A stretch of DNA of 64,000 bases from Chitinilyticum aquatile DSM 21506 (GTDB taxonomy: Bacteria; Pseudomonadota; Gammaproteobacteria; Burkholderiales; Chitinibacteraceae). Positions 43,332 through 51,920 of the stretch are shown here, piece by piece. The stretch lies in contig NZ_AUMS01000004.1 in NCBI RefSeq assembly GCF_000430805.1, forward strand, positions 248,001 to 312,000. The letters run 5' to 3'. The first letter of the stretch is position 1. Each line of letters opens with the position of its first letter. Made by a program: the position numbers and the translations under genes. Below the pieces are notes generated by a model that was not told where the DNA came from, made no database searches, and was given only the letters and a program-made list of their open reading frames with translations.

Positions 43332-45359
43332 ATGCGTTCTTTACTCTCGACCGCGCGGCTGACGCTGCGCACATTTACCCCCGCCGACCACGGTGATTTT
43401 CATGCCCTCGGCAGCCAGCCCGACATTGCGGCCTTTCTGCCCAACTGGGTGATGAGCGAAGCACAGCTGCACGCTTATCTGGCTGACTGGCAGCAACGTT
43501 ACCGGCAGTTCGACCCGGAGCGCCCCTGCTGGCTGTATGCCATCTGCCTCGATGGCAGCGGTGAACTGATCGGCTGGATTGGTTTCTGGCCGAATGTCTT
43601 TGCCAGCCCTTATCCCGAACTGGTGTATGCGCTTGATCCGTGCCATCGCGGCCAGGGCCTTGCCGCCGAGGCGGTGGCCGCGTGCTGTGCTGAACTGTTC
43701 GGGTGCAGCCCGTCTTTGCCCGGTGTGGCTGCGCTGCTGGAGCCCGGCAATCACGCCTCGCTGCGGCTGGCCGTGCGCAGCGGTTTCATTTCGCAGCCGC
43801 CGGCTGCGGGTGACAGCAGCGGCAAATATGACTGGTACATCCTGCCCGCGCCGCGGCACACCGGCTCATCAGCCATCCCGACGAATTCCACACATCAAGG
43901 TTTAACCATGCTTGCCAATCTGACAACTGCGCGGCTGACGCTGCGTCGCTTTACTTCTGACGACTTTGACGCGCTTTTCGCGCTGACCCGCCAGCCCGAA
44001 ATCACCGACATCCTGCCTGACTGGGCGATGAGCACCGAGCAGCTGCAGGGCTATCTGCACTGGTGGCAGGAAAACTACCCCAAATTTGATCCGCAAAAGC
44101 CGGAGTGGCTCTACGCGGTCTGCCTGCCTGATTCCGGCGAGCTGATCGGCTGGGTTGGCCTGTGGGAAAAGGAAGGGCTGGATTCACCGTTTCCCGAAGT
44201 CGCCTATGCACTGTCACGCGATCATCGCGGCAAAGGGTATGCCTCTGAGGCCGTTTCTGCTGCTTGTTCCGAGTTATATACCTGTTGCCCTGATCTTCCG
44301 GCCATTGTCGCCATCGTAAAGGAGTGGCATGCGCCGTCACGCGGCGTGATTACCCGCGCCGGTTTTCTGCCGCGCGGCAGCACGACCCTGCCCGATGACG
44401 GCGAATTCGATTTCTTCGTGCTGCCGCGGCCCGGGCTGGTGCGCAGCCACGGCGTCAGCCTCCGCAAGGCCACACCGGCCGATGCACCGGTACTCGCCGC
44501 GCTGCATGATGCCGCCTTTGCCGACCATTTCCGGCGCTGGGGGCCATGGAATCCGCTGGACAGTACTGCCGAAAGTGCAGCGGGCTATGGCAGCCCGCAG
44601 ATGATCTGTTACCTGCTCAAGGCCACGCAGTATTTCTGCATCGAAAGCGGCGGTGTGCTGGCTGGCGGCATCGCGGTGGAAGGGCCGTTTGCGGGTGTCG
44701 CGCATGTGGCGTCGTTCTACATTGACCCGGCATTGGGCCGGCAGGGCATTGGCCAGCAGGCGCTGCGACTGGTGGAAGCCGAGTTTCCCGATGTGCGCTG
44801 CTGGGACCTGGCCACCAGCGCCGCCAGCGAGGATAACGCCCGTTTTTACCAGCGCTGCGGTTATGCCGAAACAGCCTGCGAGGATGGCTTCCGCTACTTC
44901 CAGCGTCGCCTGCAGGAAGCAGAAGACCGGCCGGGCTGGCGCAATGGCGTCGTGGAAACCGCGCCGGCCTGGTATGACAGCGCGTTGCTGCAGGCGGTGT
45001 TTTTCGGCTGCGGGCTGCCGGATGTGGTGTTCGACAATTGCAGCCTGGTCGATGCCCGTCTGCATAATGTGAATGCCACGGGCCTGCGCATCGGCGATGC
45101 GCGGCTGGCCAGGGTGGAGCTGTGCCATGCTTCGTGGGGTGGTGCCTACCTGCACGATCTCGCGCGTGGCTGGAATGGCGATCCCGAGCCGGTCAGCATC
45201 GAGCGCTGTGATCTGGGCAGCGCGCGGATCGCGGATTGCGACCTGCGTGGCGCACGCATCGAAGGCGGCCAGCTTGACGGCCTCGTGATCGACGGCGTGC
45301 CGTATTCCGAGCTGCGCGCAGCGTGGGAAGCCAGACAGGCCAGCCTGCCAGCTGCCTGA
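43332..45359 (+). CDS. Three-acetyltransferase fusion with C-terminal pentapeptide-like domain
   Basis: A 675-residue protein of four parts. GNAT 1 (about 1-182) and GNAT 2 (about 193-375) are clear duplicates: both read L-x-T-A-R-L-T-L-R-x-F-T near the start, then SGELIGW(I/V)G and ALxxxHRG(Q/K)G. GNAT 3 (about 380-540) is a different type, with VASFYIDPALGRQGIGQQAL and NARFYQRCGYAET. The tail (about 555-665) has irregular pentapeptide-like repeats (DNCSLVDARLHNVNATGLRI, CDLRGARIEGG). Between GNAT 1 and 2 is an internal ATG (43908) preceded by AAGG at a normal distance, so a second protein may start there. The first start is the ATG at 43332; upstream codons lack support. Confidence 0.87.
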   Translation: MRSLLSTARLTLRTFTPADHGDFHALGSQPDIAAFLPNWVMSEAQLHAYLADWQQRYRQFDPERPCWLYAICLDGSGELIGWIGFWPNVFASPYPELVYALDPCHRGQGLAAEAVAACCAELFGCSPSLPGVAALLEPGNHASLRLAVRSGFISQPPAAGDSSGKYDWYILPAPRHTGSSAIPTNSTHQGLTMLANLTTARLTLRRFTSDDFDALFALTRQPEITDILPDWAMSTEQLQGYLHWWQENYPKFDPQKPEWLYAVCLPDSGELIGWVGLWEKEGLDSPFPEVAYALSRDHRGKGYASEAVSAACSELYTCCPDLPAIVAIVKEWHAPSRGVITRAGFLPRGSTTLPDDGEFDFFVLPRPGLVRSHGVSLRKATPADAPVLAALHDAAFADHFRRWGPWNPLDSTAESAAGYGSPQMICYLLKATQYFCIESGGVLAGGIAVEGPFAGVAHVASFYIDPALGRQGIGQQALRLVEAEFPDVRCWDLATSAASEDNARFYQRCGYAETACEDGFRYFQRRLQEAEDRPGWRNGVVETAPAWYDSALLQAVFFGCGLPDVVFDNCSLVDARLHNVNATGLRIGDARLARVELCHASWGGAYLHDLARGWNGDPEPVSIERCDLGSARIADCDLRGARIEGGQLDGLVIDGVPYSELRAAWEARQASLPAA

Positions 45360-45455
45360 GCGGCTTGAACTAGTGCGCAGGGACTGGCCCCAGGCTGGCC
45401 CTGTGCGCTGCGATCTTCCACTTGCCCCAATGGTATCCATGGCAAATGGATGTTT

Positions 45456-45504
45456 GGGTATATGGCCGTAAAGCATTTATATAAAGGGCTATGGATATAT
45501 ACCC
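45456..45504. repeat. Copy of the palindrome family between convergent genes
   Basis: GGGTATATGGCCGTAAAGCA to AAAGGGCTATGGATATATAC then CC. Arms pair with several mismatches. It lies between the convergent acetyltransferase fusion (ends 45359) and giant ATPase (ends 45554) genes. The rest of this 194-base gap holds nothing I recognise. Confidence 0.75.
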
Positions 45505-45553
45505 GGCGTGATGCGGGGCTACCCCACGGTTTACCGCATGCGCCTTCCAGCCA

Positions 45554-48500
45554 TCAGGCAGCCGGTGCGGTGCCCCCCTTGTCCTTGGCTGGCTTGCCGG
45601 CGCGGCGCAAGTCGGTATCCAGCTGCTTGATCTGCTCGGAAATCAGCTGCACGCGGTCCCAGATGTCGTGGTCGAGCCGGATCTTGTGCTGCATGGCGCT
45701 GATGACCGGGATCAGCGCATGTTCATAGGCATGCGCCAGCCCCTGCAGCACTTTCACCATTTCCGGTTGCGGCTCGATGTTCACCTCGGGGCGGATGGCG
45801 CGCAGTGCGTCATCGATGCGTGTGAGGCCGTCACGGCATTCGCGCGCGATCACCAAACCGGGCTGCGTCTTGTCGAGCTGGGCACCAATGCCGGCCAGCG
45901 CGTCGGCGATGCGCAGGCTGCCGCGCTCGTCGGCGAGCCGGGTGTCAATGGCACTCAGCATTTCGGCCAGGTGTGACACCTGTTGCGCGATCTTGGTCGC
46001 GCCGTCGGCGTCGGCGCCGCCCATGCGCTTGTGGTGCAGGAAATCGCGCTTGATCTGCGCCCAGCGCTCGGCCTCCTGCGGTGTGAGTGCGCCCTGCAGT
46101 TCGGCGAGCTTGAGCAGGTTTTCCTCGGCGCCGTGTGTCAGTGTCTGCGCCTCGCCCAGATAGTGGTCACGCACCAGATTGATGAGTTCGGCCTCGTTCA
46201 TGATGGCCGACACGCGCGCGGCCAGCTTGGCCATATTGCGGTAACTACCCTGCAGCTTGAACGGCGGCTCGACGCGGTAGGCGTCAGCCTGCGCGGCAGA
46301 CGCAATGTAGGCGGCATTCACCTTCATCAGCAGCTCGCGTACCACGAACAGCTTTTGCAGCACGCTGACGATTTCACCGGCTTCGGCCGCGCCGTAGCCG
46401 TGCTTGAAGTCGGTGAGCGGCACGCTGTCGCCGGCAGCCATGCGCAGGAACAGCGCGATGTCGGCCGGGTCGCGGTTGGAGAGCGGCGCCAGCACCGGGT
46501 TGGCGGTGAGGCTGTTTTCGATGTAGGACAGCGCAAACAGCGCCTCGCGGCCCGAGAGCACATCGCCGAGGTTGTAGATGTCGGCGCGGTTGGCCAGCAT
46601 GTCCGGAATGCGGAAGGCTTCGCCGGTTTCGGTGTACGGGTTGCCGGCCATCACCATGCAGAAGCGCTTGCCGCGCAGGTCGTAGCTGCGCGCTTCACCG
46701 CGCCACAACCCTTCGATGCGGCGTGTGCCGTCGCACAGTGCGATGAAGCGTTGCAGGAATTCGGAATTGGTGTGCTGGATATCGTCCAGGTACAGCATCA
46801 CGTTATTGCTCATCGCCAGGCCGAAGTTGAGCTTTTCCAGCTCCTGGCGCGCGGCGCTGTTGCCGGCCTGCGCCGGGTCGAGCGTGGTGACGTCGTGGCC
46901 CAGTGCCGGGCAGTTGATGCGCACGAACACCAGCCCGAGCCGGTTGGCGACGTATTCCATCAGCGTGGTCTTGCCGTAGCCCGGCGGCGAAATCAGCAGC
47001 AACAGGCCCATCAGATCGCCACGGCGGGATTCGCCGGCGGTGCCGATCTGCTTGGCGAGGTTGTCGCCGATCAGCTGCAGATACACCTGGTCGATCAGCT
47101 GGTTGCGCACGAAGCCGGACAGCGGTTTGGCCTGGTATTGCTCCAGACGCAAGGCTTTACGGTGCTTGTCGACGCATGCCTGCCGCAGTTTCTGCAGCTC
47201 GGCAAACTGCGGCACCACCTCGTGCTCATAACTGGCGAGGCGATGGCGGAATTCGTTGAGATCCAGCGCCAGCTGCCCGTCCTGCACGCGCGCGTGTTGC
47301 CCCAGCAGACCGGAGAGCGTGATGGTCAGCGCCACATTGATGCGGCGACGCGGCAGCTCGACCAGCAGGATCGCGGCGGCTTCCGGTGCGTAGTTTTGCG
47401 GCAGGTTCAGGCTGGCGGCAATGGCCTCGCACCAGTGCAGTGCCAGCTGCCAGCGCTGCGCCAGCGTGCCGGCTTGCAGACCTTCCTGCAGCGCGCTGCT
47501 GGCGCCACGACGTTCGACTTGCTGACGCAGTTGCGCGACCAGATCAAGCGCATCGCCGCTGGCCACCCAGTCGGGCTGGCCGCTGGTGAGTTCAGCCAGC
47601 AGGTAATTGGCGCTGGCGGAGAGCAGCGCGCCCGCCAACGGCAGGCCTTCGCGCTCCGCAAAGGCCGAGCAGAGTGCACGCAGGCTGTCGCGCAAGGCAT
47701 CAAGCGCGGCGTTGTGGCCGAATTCCTGCGCGATGCGCCGCGCATTGTCGGCGCGCACGCGCCACACCGCCTTGTCGTTTTCCCACACGCCGAACTGCCA
47801 GCACAGCACGGCCAGTGCGCGCGGCAAGGGACCGAAGCGCAGCAGGCCGGCATCGCGATCCATCGGCAGCAACGCGGCGAGGATCAGACTGGCGTCATGA
47901 TCATGCACGCCCTTCTGATAGCCTTCCTGATAGCGCGGCGCGGCGTAATCGCGCACCAGCGGCAGCAGCCCGGCATCACTGTTCAAGGCGGCAAACAGGG
48001 TATCGCCCTGCAGCTCTCCGGCATGAAGGGCTTTGAGCATATGCCATGCCAGGTATTCGGCGCGGTACACGTCGTCGTTTTCCGACACCAGCGCCTGCGC
48101 CCAGAAGGGCTTGAGCGCATCCAGTGCCGCATCGCGCACCGGGTCGTAGAACTCGGTGCCGGTCACGTGCAGGCACAGCTCGCCATCGCGGTTGACCAGC
48201 GTGAGGTCAACGGCCTGCGTGGCGACCGTGAAGGTGTGCTTGCCGAGCCGAATACCCTCGGCCGAAAACAGCTCCCCCTTGTCGCGCTGGATGCGCACGG
48301 CGTTGTCGCGCAGTGTTTTGGCACGGGCTTCCAGCGTATCGGCCTGTACGCCGTCGCCCAGTTCGCGCAGTTGTTCGAGCAGGCCGCGCAGCTTGACCAC
48401 CATCGGGTCAGCGGCGAAATAGCTGTGCAGTTCCTCTGCAGTGGCAAAGCGGCTGATGCGCTTTTCGATGCTGGCCAGAATGCGCTGCGCGGCGGCGGCC

Positions 48501-50809
48501 AGCGATTGTGCGCGTGCCTGACGGGCTTCCAGCAGAATCTGCCGGCGGGCGGCGAAGGCTTCCATCACCGCTTCGCGCTTGGCGAGAATGTCGGCGAGGA
48601 AGGTTTCCTGGCCGCCAAAGCGGGTTTCCAGGTCTTCGAGCTGCGTCAGCAAGGCCGTTTGCGCGTCGTCGCACTGCTCAGGGCTGGCGGCCAGATCGAG
48701 TGCATTGGCGACGCTTTGTGCGAAGAGCTTGAACTGCGCGCCGAATTCGGCGCTGGATTCGGCCACCGCCAGCGTGTCGCGGCGGCTGCGGGCGGCGGCG
48801 CGTACCTGGTTTAGCCGCGCATACACCTCGCTGACCGCATCGAGAATGCGTGTGCGTACCGTCGGATCGCCACTTTCCAGCCCCGACAGGAGTTCGGTCA
48901 GCAGGTCGAGCCCGGCGGCGGTGGCGTCCAGCGCCTGCAGTTGCGGCTCCAGCAGCGCCACGCTGGCGACCACCGGCAATTCGCCGGCGATGCGCTCCAA
49001 CTCCTGGTGATACGGCGCAAAGGCCTTTTCATCGGCCAGAAAGCGGATCGTCTCGTCGGCGATGCGTGTTTGTTCTGCGGCCAGCGCGTCGTCGAGTTGC
49101 TGCACGCGTACCAGATCGATGTAGCGCTGCTCGCGCAGGCCCAGCAGCTCGCCGCGCTGGCGGCGCAGGCGCGCCAGCACATCGACAAACTGCTGTGGCA
49201 AACGCCAGATGGTCGCGGCGATGTCGGTCAGCAGCTGCTTGTTGCCGGCTTCGGCCTGCGCCAGTGCCTGCGCGGCCGCCTTGCGGATGCTCTGCACCTT
49301 GTCGAATTCGTCCAGCGTCAGCCTGGCCGTTTCGGCAATGGCTTTCAGCGCGCGATCAAGATGGCCGGCCTCTACGCTGTCCAGCCAGAAATAGCCGTCG
49401 AGAATGCGCGCAATGGCGCGCAGCAATTCTTCGTATACCAGCCGGCTGGGGCTTTGTTCGCGCGTGCTGCGGGCAATGCCGTACAGCTCGGCAATGCCAC
49501 GCACCAGCTCGGCATTGCCGATGCGGCCGAAAAAGCCCGGCGGCGGCGCACTGGCGGCGTGCTCCTCGCTGCAGAAGGGTGTGGCCCACAGCTGCATCGG
49601 ATGGGTGCGGCTGGCTTCTTCGCCCTCCGCAGTAAACAGCAGCACGCGGCCATCGTCAAAGCGCGCGTAGCCATTGGAAAACAGCGGCGACGACAGGGTT
49701 TTCTCGATCAGGTTGTAACCCAGCAGTGCCAGCCGGCCCGCTTCGGGCGCGTAGAACACATACAGCACGTCCTCGCCATTGGGTGAGCGGATCATGCGCT
49801 TGAACTTGAAACCGCTCACGTCCTCGGCAAACGTCTTGTATTCGCCGCTTTGCAGATAGCAGCCGCCCGGAAACACGATGCCGTGATCTTCCGGCAACTG
49901 CACGCAGGATTGCCCGATCTGGTCGATGCGCACCACCTGCTGGGTGCGGGCATTGAACACCAGATAGCGGTAGTCGGTTTCGCGGTAGGGCAGGATTTTC
50001 AGCAGGATCAGTGAACCGAGCCGCGCGTAGCTGATTTCGGCATCGTTGAGCGACTGGTGCGCATCGGTGACCGGCTCGCTGTAGATCCCACGGCCGACGT
50101 CGGTATTGTTTTCAACCTTGACCGTCAGGTCGCCACCGATGGTTTCGACGAACAGCGTATCGAGCACATTGACGTGCGGGTGCTTGCCGTTGACGTGATC
50201 AGCGCGCGTCGTCGGCGTCCATTCGAAATCGTGGGATGGGGGGAGAACGATGTCACGCTCGCCGCGATTATCGATGTATTGCGCCACAGCCCCTGATTTG
50301 TCGAGCTGCCAGCGGAATACCCTCACATCGGTCAGCCGCTCGCCAATCCGGAAGGCGACCAGCAGTTTTTCGGCGGTAACGCGCAGCTGCAAGAGGCTGG
50401 CGTTCTTGTAATACGCATAGAGTTCGCGGAAATCGGCGGTGAAGCGCGGGTCGTCCAGAAAGCTGCCAGCAGTTGCCACCGTTTCCAGCTCGATCTGCTC
50501 GCCTTCGCCAGTCAGGCGATACAGGCTGAATACATCGTCAATGCGCGTTTCCTTGCGCAGGCCGATGTAGACGTTGTAACCGAACAGCAACAAGTCGCCC
50601 ACGCGCACCAGATCGCGCGCCACACAGTTGTTTTCGGTGCGGGCGCGGGTACGGCCCAAGAGGCGCAGATCGGCACGGCCAAAGGCAGCAAGGCGCGCCT
50701 CGTTGAGCTGCCCGGTTTGCGCCGCCAGCGCCTCGCCCTGGGTCGCCAGGCGCTGGCGCAGCAAATCGTAACCGCCACTGGCGGCGAGGTCCTGGTCTAC
50801 GGTGGTCAT
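45554..50809 (-). CDS. Giant AAA ATPase with DUF3686 N-terminus ('DNA repair ATPase' type)
   Basis: A 1751-residue cytoplasmic protein. The N-terminal 450 residues are beta-rich (for example LLFGYNVYIGLRKETRIDDV, VFNARTQQVVRIDQIGQ) and match, from memory, the DUF3686 family. A long helical/coiled-coil middle (about 480-900) follows, then a further helical part. One AAA module lies near residues 1270-1480: Walker A ISPPGYGKTTLMEYVA at about 1273, Walker B VMLYLDDIQHTN at about 1340, and NPYTETGEAFRIPDMLANRA. The C-terminus is helical with a basic tail. Databases often name such proteins DNA repair ATPase without evidence I know of. It is the last gene of the PspA-flotillin set and probably the motor of it. 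Confidence 0.88.
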   Translation of the reverse strand: MTTVDQDLAASGGYDLLRQRLATQGEALAAQTGQLNEARLAAFGRADLRLLGRTRARTENNCVARDLVRVGDLLLFGYNVYIGLRKETRIDDVFSLYRLTGEGEQIELETVATAGSFLDDPRFTADFRELYAYYKNASLLQLRVTAEKLLVAFRIGERLTDVRVFRWQLDKSGAVAQYIDNRGERDIVLPPSHDFEWTPTTRADHVNGKHPHVNVLDTLFVETIGGDLTVKVENNTDVGRGIYSEPVTDAHQSLNDAEISYARLGSLILLKILPYRETDYRYLVFNARTQQVVRIDQIGQSCVQLPEDHGIVFPGGCYLQSGEYKTFAEDVSGFKFKRMIRSPNGEDVLYVFYAPEAGRLALLGYNLIEKTLSSPLFSNGYARFDDGRVLLFTAEGEEASRTHPMQLWATPFCSEEHAASAPPPGFFGRIGNAELVRGIAELYGIARSTREQSPSRLVYEELLRAIARILDGYFWLDSVEAGHLDRALKAIAETARLTLDEFDKVQSIRKAAAQALAQAEAGNKQLLTDIAATIWRLPQQFVDVLARLRRQRGELLGLREQRYIDLVRVQQLDDALAAEQTRIADETIRFLADEKAFAPYHQELERIAGELPVVASVALLEPQLQALDATAAGLDLLTELLSGLESGDPTVRTRILDAVSEVYARLNQVRAAARSRRDTLAVAESSAEFGAQFKLFAQSVANALDLAASPEQCDDAQTALLTQLEDLETRFGGQETFLADILAKREAVMEAFAARRQILLEARQARAQSLAAAAQRILASIEKRISRFATAEELHSYFAADPMVVKLRGLLEQLRELGDGVQADTLEARAKTLRDNAVRIQRDKGELFSAEGIRLGKHTFTVATQAVDLTLVNRDGELCLHVTGTEFYDPVRDAALDALKPFWAQALVSENDDVYRAEYLAWHMLKALHAGELQGDTLFAALNSDAGLLPLVRDYAAPRYQEGYQKGVHDHDASLILAALLPMDRDAGLLRFGPLPRALAVLCWQFGVWENDKAVWRVRADNARRIAQEFGHNAALDALRDSLRALCSAFAEREGLPLAGALLSASANYLLAELTSGQPDWVASGDALDLVAQLRQQVERRGASSALQEGLQAGTLAQRWQLALHWCEAIAASLNLPQNYAPEAAAILLVELPRRRINVALTITLSGLLGQHARVQDGQLALDLNEFRHRLASYEHEVVPQFAELQKLRQACVDKHRKALRLEQYQAKPLSGFVRNQLIDQVYLQLIGDNLAKQIGTAGESRRGDLMGLLLLISPPGYGKTTLMEYVANRLGLVFVRINCPALGHDVTTLDPAQAGNSAARQELEKLNFGLAMSNNVMLYLDDIQHTNSEFLQRFIALCDGTRRIEGLWRGEARSYDLRGKRFCMVMAGNPYTETGEAFRIPDMLANRADIYNLGDVLSGREALFALSYIENSLTANPVLAPLSNRDPADIALFLRMAAGDSVPLTDFKHGYGAAEAGEIVSVLQKLFVVRELLMKVNAAYIASAAQADAYRVEPPFKLQGSYRNMAKLAARVSAIMNEAELINLVRDHYLGEAQTLTHGAEENLLKLAELQGALTPQEAERWAQIKRDFLHHKRMGGADADGATKIAQQVSHLAEMLSAIDTRLADERGSLRIADALAGIGAQLDKTQPGLVIARECRDGLTRIDDALRAIRPEVNIEPQPEMVKVLQGLAHAYEHALIPVISAMQHKIRLDHDIWDRVQLISEQIKQLDTDLRRAGKPAKDKGGTAPAA

Positions 50810-50868
50810 GGCGAATGCCCGGAATCGTTATTGAGGTGGATTTGAATGGATGCAGCAGCAGGTGGTGA

Positions 50869-51216
50869 TCAGATTTTCACCAGCAGCACCTTGATAAACA
50901 GCGGCAGGAACAAAGTGACAAGACAAGCCATCCAGAACCAGCCCAGGTAGCGCGTAAAGCGGCAGAGTCTCTGCAGACGCAAGCTGGGAATCTCGGCGAC
51001 CTGCCGGCTTCGCAACAAGGGCGGGACCACATGCAGGGCACGAAATTCGACTCCGATATTGCTGTCCATGGCACCGAGATACTCGTTCAGCCACTGCGGG
51101 TGGGAGTCCTGCAAGTTGCCATGAATGTGGTTGCACAGATAGAGATAGAGCAGAAAACCAGCCAATGTACCAAGCAAGGCAAAAGGCATCAGATAATCAA
51201 GAAAGAAGCTTTCCAT
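50869..51216 (-). CDS. Small membrane protein with two predicted spans
   Basis: A 115-residue protein with hydrophobic segments at about 8-27 and 92-112. The loop between them is hydrophilic (IHGNLQDSHPQWLNEYLGAM, RSRQVAEIPSLRLQRLCRFT). No cysteine motif or signal peptide. The ATG at 51216 is chosen because the membrane segment follows directly. It lies 59 bases upstream of the giant ATPase start and just after the zinc-ribbon gene, so it is likely part of the same transcript. I do not recognise the family; a membrane anchor for the ATPase is a reasonable guess. Confidence 0.72.
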   Translation of the reverse strand: MESFFLDYLMPFALLGTLAGFLLYLYLCNHIHGNLQDSHPQWLNEYLGAMDSNIGVEFRALHVVPPLLRSRQVAEIPSLRLQRLCRFTRYLGWFWMACLVTLFLPLFIKVLLVKI

Positions 51217-51249
51217 GACTGTTCCTGTTTCCGGTTCCGGGGCAAGCAC

Positions 51250-51792
51250 TCAATCTGCCGGTTTCTGCAGATACGCCAGCAACTCCGCACGCTGCGGATG
51301 TGCATTCAGCCAATCGCGCGTGGCCTGCAGGCGCGCGAAATCATCTGCACCGAAGCGTTCGCGGTAGCGGGCGTGCTGGCGCTGGCGGGTTTCTGCCTCA
51401 CGGATGCTGCGCTGGCCGGCATCGCTGAGCACCTGCAGCAGCGAGTGGGTGGAGCCGGTACGCACGAGCGCAGCCCACTCGGCAGCATCGATCCAGACTG
51501 AATGGCACGGCGTACAGCGGTCCAGCCGTGCCGAGTGTTCGCTGGACAGACGGTATTTCTGCAGCAGCGCACCGCATTGCGGGCAAAACAGCGCTTGCGG
51601 CGAGGTTTCCGCCAGTGGCTCGCTGCCGGTGTCCGGCAAGGCTTCGTCCTCGTTTTCAACGCGACGCTGCAGCCAGCGCTGATAAGTGGCCAGATCAAGC
51701 CAGATGCCGCCGTCCGCCGGGCTGACCAGCGCGGCAAGGCCGGGAGCGATGTCCTGTTTCTGCAGATCCTGCTGATTTACGGGTGATTTCAT
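51250..51792 (-). CDS. TFIIB-type zinc-ribbon protein
   Basis: A 180-residue soluble protein. The central zinc ribbon (about 70-115) has LFCPQCGALLQKYRLS and DRCTPCHSVWIDAAEWAAL, four Cys as C-P-x-C ... C-x-x-C followed by the W-x-D-x-x-E-W pattern of the zf-TFIIB family. The helical C-terminus is rich in Arg and Gln. Such proteins often accompany PspA, flotillin and DUF3686 ATPase genes. It is separated from the flotillin gene by a palindromic element at 51811-51857 and lies 34 bases upstream of the small membrane protein gene. Confidence 0.8.
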   Translation of the reverse strand: MKSPVNQQDLQKQDIAPGLAALVSPADGGIWLDLATYQRWLQRRVENEDEALPDTGSEPLAETSPQALFCPQCGALLQKYRLSSEHSARLDRCTPCHSVWIDAAEWAALVRTGSTHSLLQVLSDAGQRSIREAETRQRQHARYRERFGADDFARLQATRDWLNAHPQRAELLAYLQKPAD

Positions 51793-51810
51793 TATTAAAT
51801 ACCTTGCTGT

Positions 51811-51857
51811 GTATATAGCCAGAACCATTTTCAATGAATGGTTGCTGGCATATACCC
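51811..51857. repeat. Copy of the palindrome family inside the PspA-flotillin gene set
   Basis: GTATATAGCCAGAACCATTT, TCAAT, GAATGGTTGCTGGCATATAC followed by CC. It lies between the flotillin stop and the zinc-ribbon start on the minus strand. Position suggests partial termination, so the ATPase end of the set may be expressed at a lower level or from a local promoter. Confidence 0.82.
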
Positions 51858-51920
51858 GTGAAATTATGGCTCGCACTGTACGGTAGTGGCCTTGCCGCCT
51901 GCCGCACATCGCCCTCCGGT

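Noticed and set aside
45456..45504. The palindromes as CRISPR repeats or transposon ends
   Set aside because: They are single, widely spaced, not in arrays, and no transposase gene or target duplication is seen. A transposase elsewhere in the genome acting on them cannot be excluded.
45983..48814. A 943-codon plus-strand open frame opposite the giant ATPase gene
   Set aside because: Third-position GC leaves few antisense stops. The minus-strand frame has clear Walker motifs and a good start, while the plus frame has neither motifs nor a ribosome-binding site.
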